This document shows positions 32,321-36,893 of a DNA stretch of 36,893 nt, in pieces. The notes under the pieces were generated by a model, which did no database searches, was not told where the DNA came from, and saw only the letters and a list, made by a program, of their open reading frames with translations. This DNA is from Actinomycetota bacterium (GTDB taxonomy: Bacteria > Actinomycetota > Acidimicrobiia > Spongiisociales > UBA5794), in the NCBI GenBank assembly GCA_030123765.1, contig JASJXX010000019.1, forward strand, positions 1 to 36,893. The letters run 5' to 3'. The stretch's first letter is position 1. Every line of letters begins with the position of its first letter. Made by a program: the position numbers and the translations under genes.

Positions 32321-32776
32321 ATGGACGACTTCAACCGACGAGTGCCAGGCCCCACCCGCGTTCTCTTCGTGTGTACCGGCAACATCTGTCGGTCGCCCTT
32401 CGCCGAGGTCGTGGGACGATCGGTGTTCGCGGATACACCCTATTCGTTCTCGAGCGCAGGGACCCACGCGATTCTCGGCAACGAAGCCACCCGGGACATG
32501 CAGCTCGTCGCTCGGGAGCGTGGCCTGGACCTCGCCGGGCACGGCGCAACGCTCCTCGCTGCGTGCGAGCAGCCCGACATCGTCCTCGGCATGGAGCATC
32601 ACCACCTCGTCGCAGCGAAGAACCGGTTCCCCGATCTGGAGGCAACAATGATTCGCCTCCTGGATCATCCGGTCGCTATCGCTGATCCGTACCAGAGCAA
32701 CCTCGACGTCTACCAGAATGCGGCTGCACACATAGAACGGGCGCTGAGGTCCATCGACCTCGACTCGATCAGATGA
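32321..32776 (+). CDS. Low-molecular-weight protein-tyrosine phosphatase
   Basis: A 151-residue phosphatase of the arsenate-reductase-like LMW-PTP fold. The P-loop VLFVCTGNICRSP contains Cys18 and Arg24 (CX5R); the general acid is Asp in AIADPYQSNLDVY. SSAGTHAILGNEA and GHGATLL are also typical. Targets are unknown. It starts 9 bp after the amidotransferase stop, probably in one transcript. Its stop overlaps the convergent thrB stop by 8 bp. Confidence 0.93.
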   Translation: MDDFNRRVPGPTRVLFVCTGNICRSPFAEVVGRSVFADTPYSFSSAGTHAILGNEATRDMQLVARERGLDLAGHGATLLAACEQPDIVLGMEHHHLVAAKNRFPDLEATMIRLLDHPVAIADPYQSNLDVYQNAAAHIERALRSIDLDSIR

Positions 32777-33611
32777 GTCCCTCGTAGTCCGGCCGCAACG
32801 CGAGCACTTCCCCTGCCGCTCCGAGAACACCGGACATTGCACCGATCACCCGCCCTCTCGTGGCGCTCGTCGTGAAAGCAAGCACGCTCGGCCCCGCTCC
32901 AGACCAGCATGCGTGCGCCGCACCCGCGCGACGTGCGGCCTCCATCAACTCGCCTGTTATCGGCGAGAGCCCGGCGCGTGGCAGCTCGTGGATCTCGTCG
33001 CCGCCCGCGTGACCGAGGGCCTCGACATCTCCGTCTGCCAGGCCGGCCAGGAGGAACGAGACACGAGCAACAGTTCGGGCAACTCCACCCAGCGATATCT
33101 CGGGCCGCAAAACCTCCCGTGCAAGTGTCGTCTTCAGCGTGGCGTTCGGTATCGCCAGAACCGGTCCGAGAGATTCGTGGAGCACGAGTTGCTTGCAACC
33201 GCTCGGCGTCGCGGCGACGAGGCCCCCGAACACAGCAGCAGCAGCGTTGTCTGCATGGCCTTCGATCTCTGTGACGATCTCGAACACACGTCGCCGACCG
33301 CCCTGAACGCCGAGGCACTTCATCGCCGCGGCAGCGACAGATCCGGTCACGGCTGAAGAAGAACCGAGCCCCCGTGCCCGGGGAATCTCATTGTGCAACG
33401 AGAGATGCATCGGTCGGCCGACGGCCGCATCGACGGCGCGATAGATCATGTCGGAAGAGTCAAGGCGGCTCGTCGACCCGTCCTCGGTGATCGTCATGGA
33501 CTCCGCAGGTTCAGCCGTTGCCGTGCACCTCAGAGAGAGGGCGAGCGCCAGCGTGTCGAAACCGGGACCCAGATTCCCCGACGAGGCTGGCGCCGATGCT
33601 TCGCCGATCAT
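32769..33611 (-). CDS. thrB: Homoserine kinase (GHMP family)
   Basis: It phosphorylates homoserine in threonine synthesis. The 280-residue product has APASSGNLGPGFDTLALAL at the N-terminus, the ATP motif IPRARGLGSSSAVTGSVAAA near residues 76-95, GHADNAAAAVFGGL and a C-terminal AHACWSGAGPSVLAF. These are ThrB features within the GHMP family. The ATG at 33611 has GAGGGTGA just upstream and overlaps by 4 bp the stop of a short upstream ORF. No thrA or thrC is visible in the window. Confidence 0.93.
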   Translation of the reverse strand: MIGEASAPASSGNLGPGFDTLALALSLRCTATAEPAESMTITEDGSTSRLDSSDMIYRAVDAAVGRPMHLSLHNEIPRARGLGSSSAVTGSVAAAAMKCLGVQGGRRRVFEIVTEIEGHADNAAAAVFGGLVAATPSGCKQLVLHESLGPVLAIPNATLKTTLAREVLRPEISLGGVARTVARVSFLLAGLADGDVEALGHAGGDEIHELPRAGLSPITGELMEAARRAGAAHACWSGAGPSVLAFTTSATRGRVIGAMSGVLGAAGEVLALRPDYEGLI

Positions 33612-33694
33612 CGTCGTTCACCCTCGATCGCGACGTCGTGTCCGAGAGCACTCGCACCTGCCGTGAAAATGATCTGCTTCGATTCATGGGCCAT
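33608..33694 (-). CDS. Putative 28-residue leaderless small ORF coupled to thrB
   Basis: The ATG at 33694 lies 8 nt after TACACT (33708-33703). The 28-codon frame (MAHESKQIIFTAGASALG, then HDVAIEGERR) ends in a TGA overlapping the thrB ATG (ATGA). The promoter and the coupling junction both argue that it is translated. It contains an IIFT run but is not Thr/Ile-rich enough to be a classical attenuator peptide. Function unknown. Confidence 0.5.
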   Translation of the reverse strand: MAHESKQIIFTAGASALGHDVAIEGERR

Positions 33695-33702
33695 CGCGAG
33701 AG

Positions 33703-33708
33703 AGTGTA
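33703..33708 (-). promoter_or_regulatory. -10 box TACACT for the thrB leader ORF
   Basis: Read on the minus strand within CTATACACTC, it ends 8 nt before the ATG at 33694. It is the only plausible promoter I see for thrB. Confidence 0.5.
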
Positions 33709-33795
33709 TAGGGGGCCGACGAACGTCAAGCAGCCACGCTCGTCACATCCTCCGTGAGTCCGGGAAGCCTCCGCCGGCCGCCTGCCTACCCGGGC

Positions 33796-33801
33796 TACCA
33801 T
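33796..33801 (+). promoter_or_regulatory. -10 box TACCAT of the second ABC operon
   Basis: The transcription start would fall near 33808, giving a 20-nt leader containing AGGAGG (33814-33819), 9 nt before the GTG at 33829. This is a conventional led gene, in contrast to its neighbours. Confidence 0.45.
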
Positions 33802-33828
33802 TCTGAGAAAAGCAGGAGGATCGGCTTC

Positions 33829-34728
33829 GTGATGGTTATTGAAACTTCCGGACTAACCAAGTTCTACGGCACTGCACCGGGAATCATCGACCTCGACCTG
33901 GAGGTCAGAGAGGGCGAGATCTTCGGACTCCTGGGACCGAACGGTGCGGGCAAATCGACAACGATTCGCACACTTCTCAACTTCCTGCTTCCGACCCGAG
34001 GATCCGGAACCATCTTCGGTCTCGATATCCACAAGGAGACGGTGGCGATCAAACGCAGAACGGGCTACCTACCCGGTGACCTTGCACTGTATGACCGGAT
34101 GACGGGCCGCGAGTTCCTGCTCTACTTCGCGAACCTTCGCAAGATCGATACTCGTACCCGGGTCAGGGAACTCGCGGACCGATTCGACCTCGACCTCGAC
34201 CGTCCCATCAAGGCCTATTCGTCAGGGAATCGCCAGAAGGTCGGCCTCGTCAACGCCTTCATGCATGACCCCGAGCTCCTCATCCTCGACGAGCCGACCG
34301 GCGGACTCGATCCGCTCATGCAGCAGGAATTCCAGGATCTCCTCAACGAAGTTCGAGACGACGGCAGGACGGTGTTCTTGTCCTCACACATCCTTCCGGA
34401 AGTGGAACGAATCGCAGACCGGGTCGGCATCGTACGCGACCAGCGCCTCGTCACCGTCGACTCCGTCGAAGCCTTCAAGGATCTGGGCCGAGCGACCGTC
34501 ACCATCAGATTCGCATCGATCCCCGATCCTTCCGCGTTCGCTTCTCTCGAGTCGGTACTCGAAGTCGACGTCCGCAACGGCGGCGACACACTCGTCCTTT
34601 CGATCGAAGGCACCGTCGACGCTGTGCTCAAGATGGCCGCCGCACAAGAGGTGCTGTCGATCTCGACCAGGGCGAACGAGCTCGAGGACGTGTTCCTCTC
34701 CTACTACACGGACGCCGATGCTTCATAA
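33829..34728 (+). CDS. ABC transporter ATP-binding protein
   Basis: A 299-residue ATPase with Walker [10 protein letters not shown], signature [11 protein letters not shown], Walker [14 protein letters not shown] and [15 protein letters not shown]. The C-terminal region ends in [11 protein letters not shown], as in exporters of the CcmA/YhaQ type. The start is GTG 33829 or the adjacent ATG 33832, with AGGAGG upstream; the frame to 33754 is not supported. Its stop overlaps the permease gene by 11 bp. Cargo unknown; the pairing resembles antibiotic-resistance-type exporters such as the tetronasin system. Confidence 0.92.
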   Translation: MMVIETSGLTKFYGTAPGIIDLDLEVREGEIFGLLGPNGAGKSTTIRTLLNFLLPTRGSGTIFGLDIHKETVAIKRRTGYLPGDLALYDRMTGREFLLYFANLRKIDTRTRVRELADRFDLDLDRPIKAYSSGNRQKVGLVNAFMHDPELLILDEPTGGLDPLMQQEFQDLLNEVRDDGRTVFLSSHILPEVERIADRVGIVRDQRLVTVDSVEAFKDLGRATVTIRFASIPDPSAFASLESVLEVDVRNGGDTLVLSIEGTVDAVLKMAAAQEVLSISTRANELEDVFLSYYTDADAS

Positions 34729-36391
34729 CGTCTTCGCCAAGGCCATCCGGGACAATCTGCGTTCCGCGATCGCATGGATGACGGGTGCTGGCGTCCTCAC
34801 GGCGTGGCTGATCTCGATGTACCCCTACATACGGGGTTCCGAGGAGATCAAGGAACTCCTTGAGCAGCTGCCACCCGAGATGATTGCCACATTCGGTGTG
34901 GACCCGGCCACATTCCTCACCGGGGCGGGCTACGTGTCGGGGCAGATGTACTCCTTCATCGGGCCGATCATCATGATCGGGTTCGCTGTCGCGCTCGGCG
35001 CGGCACTCACCGCGACCGAGGAGAGAGACGGCACACTCGACATGCTGCTCTCTGCCCCGATCTCCCGGAGACGGATCGTCGTGTCGAGAATTGCCGCCGG
35101 TGCGCTGCTCTCGGCCCTTGTCCCTGGCGCCATGGCTGTGGTCCTCCTCATCGGGAACGGCCCATTCGGATTGCAGCTCTCGATCCAGGGAATTCTCGCG
35201 GTCAACGTCGGGCTCTGGCTCCTTGGCCTGGTGTTCGCAGGTCTCGCCGGAGCAGCTGGAGCCTTCACCGGGCGGCCCGGGGTTGCGCGGGGCGTCGCGT
35301 TCTCTGCTGCTGTGCCAGCATGGCTCGTCACTACGTTCGCTCCCGTCTTGGAGTGGCTCGATGTCGCAAGCAGGATGAGTCCCTTCACCTGGTACATGGA
35401 GAAGAACCCCCTGCTCGACCTCTGGTCGACCGGCCTGGCCTGGCTCGTCATGTCATCGGTCACCCTCGGCGTAGCCACTCTCTGGGTATTTGCAAGAAGG
35501 GACATCGCCACCGAACTCACCGTTCTGCCCCAGACACGCATCACCACGAAGCGGTCCAGGCACGTCAAGCCGAGATCGGTGTACCTCCTCAGATCGGTCG
35601 CCACCAAGACCGTGTGGGATAGACGCAGAACGACCGTCCTGTGGGCGGCAGGTATCTCCTCTGTGTTGCTCGCCTCCTTCTCAGCGTGGCCGGCGCTAGC
35701 GGCAAACCCTGACGCGCTCGCGGCCGTGATCGGCGCCATGCCACCTGAGATGTTCATTATCTTCGGCACGACGGATCCCGCTGCAATGGCAACGCCTGCG
35801 GGATTCATCTCCTCGGACGCCTACCTCAGCACCGGACCGCTCGTCATGATCATCTTCTGCGTCAGCGGGGTGTCAGCGCTCGTAGCGAAGGAGGAGCGGT
35901 CTGGAACACTGGACATTCTTCTGTCAAACCCGATCCGTCGGAGTGCCGTCCTTGGAGGAAAGGCCGTCGGCCTCGCCTTCCTCGCCGGCGTGATCGCTGT
36001 GATTCTGACGGTCGTCGGATTCGTTGGAAACGCTGTCTGGAATGCAGGGCTCGAGCCGATGCACATCATCGGCGCGAACGTCGGACTCATGCTGCTCGGC
36101 ATCTTCTTCGGAGGCATGTCGCTGGCACTTTGGTCGTTCCTCGGATCTGGCGGTGCCGCCGTCGGCATCACTTCGGTTGTGGCCATCGTCACGTTCTTCC
36201 TCAATGGCCTCGCCACCCTCGTCGACCCCATCGCCCCGCTGCGCGTGCTCTCTCCCTTCTTCTGGTATCTCGGCGACACGGCGGCCCTCGCGAAGGGGAT
36301 CGAACCGGCATACCTCCTGCTGCTCCTCGGTGGCGTGCTCGGAACAGCCGTCGCTGTGTGGAGGGTTGAGAAGCGGGATCTGGGTACATGA
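34718..36391 (+). CDS. Double-length ABC-2 type exporter permease (tandem internal repeat)
   Basis: A 557-residue membrane protein with about 12 helices. Two homologous halves are visible: PPEMIATFG at residue 52 and PPEMFIIFG at 342; EERDGTLDMLLSAPISRRR at 101 and EERSGTLDILLSNPIRRSA at 393; SPFTWYM at 221 and SPFFWYLGD at 512. It is therefore a fused permease pair served by one ATPase gene. The ATG at 34718 overlaps the end of the ATPase; the longer frame from 34265 is a shadow. Confidence 0.9.
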   Translation: MLHNVFAKAIRDNLRSAIAWMTGAGVLTAWLISMYPYIRGSEEIKELLEQLPPEMIATFGVDPATFLTGAGYVSGQMYSFIGPIIMIGFAVALGAALTATEERDGTLDMLLSAPISRRRIVVSRIAAGALLSALVPGAMAVVLLIGNGPFGLQLSIQGILAVNVGLWLLGLVFAGLAGAAGAFTGRPGVARGVAFSAAVPAWLVTTFAPVLEWLDVASRMSPFTWYMEKNPLLDLWSTGLAWLVMSSVTLGVATLWVFARRDIATELTVLPQTRITTKRSRHVKPRSVYLLRSVATKTVWDRRRTTVLWAAGISSVLLASFSAWPALAANPDALAAVIGAMPPEMFIIFGTTDPAAMATPAGFISSDAYLSTGPLVMIIFCVSGVSALVAKEERSGTLDILLSNPIRRSAVLGGKAVGLAFLAGVIAVILTVVGFVGNAVWNAGLEPMHIIGANVGLMLLGIFFGGMSLALWSFLGSGGAAVGITSVVAIVTFFLNGLATLVDPIAPLRVLSPFFWYLGDTAALAKGIEPAYLLLLLGGVLGTAVAVWRVEKRDLGT

Positions 36392-36415
36392 CGCGTGTCA
36401 GGTGATGATCCGAGT

Positions 36416-36736
36416 TCAGCGTCTGGTTGCTGGTCCGATCACCAACGCGTAGATTTCAGTCATCTCGGCGATGAAGGGGCAGTCGTTGAATCCAACGCAG
36501 GACGCTCCACACGCAGCCCCTTCATCGGTCAACTCCTCCGCGCCCCCCGTCAGCTTCCCTTCTGCCACGAGCACCGCAACCATACCTGCCAGAGCTGCCT
36601 GCGATGTGCGGAGTCGTGCAGCAAGGTCGGTGGACCGCACCGGACCCTTGGACCTGCGGAGCTCCTCGAGAGTGCGGTCAAGGATCGTCATCCGAGACCG
36701 AGGAGTAGGCCGCCCTGGAACACGGCGAAGAGTCAT
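36416..36736 (-). CDS. FeoC-like winged-helix protein
   Basis: A 106-residue protein whose middle (TILDRTLEELRRSKGPVRST, then AARLRTSQAALAGMVAVLVAEGKL) reads as a small winged helix, followed by a Cys cluster (C76, C80, C86 in CGASCVGFNDCPF). FeoC proteins have this order and may bind an Fe-S cluster while controlling FeoB. The ATG at 36736 overlaps the FeoB stop (ATGA); Met16 is an alternative start. The longer frame from 36820 lies within feoB. Confidence 0.75.
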   Translation of the reverse strand: MTLRRVPGRPTPRSRMTILDRTLEELRRSKGPVRSTDLAARLRTSQAALAGMVAVLVAEGKLTGGAEELTDEGAACGASCVGFNDCPFIAEMTEIYALVIGPATRR

Positions 36737-36893
36737 GCAGTCAGCAACGTCCCGATGATGCTGGTCCACATCGAGCGGGTGCCCACTTCGTGGCGGATCG
36801 CTCCCACCGCAGCCACACACGGCGTGTTCAGGAGCATGAAGACGACGAATGAGCGCGCGGCCAGGGCGCCGTGTCCACCGCTGCTCTCCTCGA
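36733..36893 (-). CDS. feoB: Ferrous iron transporter FeoB, C-terminal fragment (cut by window edge)
   Basis: Only the last 53 codons are present. The segment SFVVFMLLNTPCVAAVGAIR followed by HEVGTRSMWTSIIGTLLTA matches the final helices of FeoB, where LL-YTPC-A is a conserved pattern. It runs off the 3' end of the window on the plus-strand scale, so the GTPase and gate regions are not visible. It is coupled to the FeoC-like gene by a 4-bp overlap, consistent with a feo operon for Fe(II) uptake. Confidence 0.85.
   Translation of the reverse strand, partial: EESSGGHGALAARSFVVFMLLNTPCVAAVGAIRHEVGTRSMWTSIIGTLLTA

Noticed and set aside
31601-32842. 413-residue open frame antisense to the amidotransferase and phosphatase genes
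   Set aside because: Covers two well-supported plus-strand genes and shows no protein features.
33511-33801. 96-residue minus-strand ORF upstream of thrB
   Set aside because: Out of frame with thrB and overlapping it; the 28-codon ORF with promoter and ATGA junction explains the interval better.
1-36893. tRNA, rRNA, CRISPR array or insertion sequence
   Set aside because: By eye I found no T-loop/cloverleaf candidates, regularly spaced repeats, or transposase motifs; a covariance-model scan would be needed to exclude small RNAs.

Overview
This 36.9 kb window is densely coded, high-GC chromosomal DNA from an actinobacterium, probably an uncultured or poorly studied lineage; a class such as Acidimicrobiia is only a guess. 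The signs are the 30-residue Arg/Lys-rich bS22-type ribosomal peptide, a PPOX/F420-type flavin-fold protein, a PAC2 protein, actinobacterial rhomboid and DUF4389 proteins, frequent GTG/TTG starts, and very common leaderless genes in which a TANNNT -10 box ends 6-9 nt before the start codon. I see no rRNA, tRNA, IS element or CRISPR array, and no gene-free stretch over 300 bases.

Layout. 273-7651: de novo purine genes purC-purS-purQ-purL (each pair overlapping by 4 bp), a zinc-finger rhomboid protease, then purF-purM. 7749-10691: a DUF4389 membrane protein, a dienoyl-CoA isomerase-like crotonase and a class III aminotransferase closed by a good terminator. 10794-12600 (minus): a small Cys/His protein and an Lnt-like apolipoprotein N-acyltransferase carrying Ser where the catalytic Cys is expected. 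12697-15053: an inositol monophosphatase overlapping an amidohydrolase. 15050-17269 (minus): ilvD, a SelW/Rdx protein and a small CxxC protein. 17360-20086: an LCP cell-wall ligase, a class V PLP enzyme (minus) and a PPOX protein. 20102-23295 (minus): cystathionine beta-synthase, cystathionine gamma-synthase/lyase and rsgA. 23368-25870: an ABC exporter operon. 25908-28646: csoR-copZ-copA copper efflux. 28751-32776: PAC2, a CopD-like membrane protein, a second class V enzyme (minus), bS22 (minus), a class I amidotransferase and a low-molecular-weight tyrosine phosphatase. 32769-33694 (minus): thrB behind a short upstream ORF. 33829-36391: an ABC ATPase with a double-length permease. 36416-36893 (minus): a FeoC-like regulator and the C-terminal end of FeoB, cut by the window edge.

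The most notable item is at 15283-15540. A SelW-like CxxU redox protein is split by an in-frame TGA, with a candidate bacterial SECIS hairpin at the correct distance and its own leaderless promoter; conventional gene calling would return only a truncated 68-residue ORF starting at an internal GTG. Other items of interest are the Cys-to-Ser change in Lnt, the leaderless promoter pattern, two very short ORFs with promoters ahead of thrB and an aminotransferase gene, and a CsoR-type palindrome overlapping the csoR promoter. Most of the rest is conserved metabolism: purine, branched-chain amino acid, threonine and reverse transsulfuration genes, with metal homeostasis and envelope functions.
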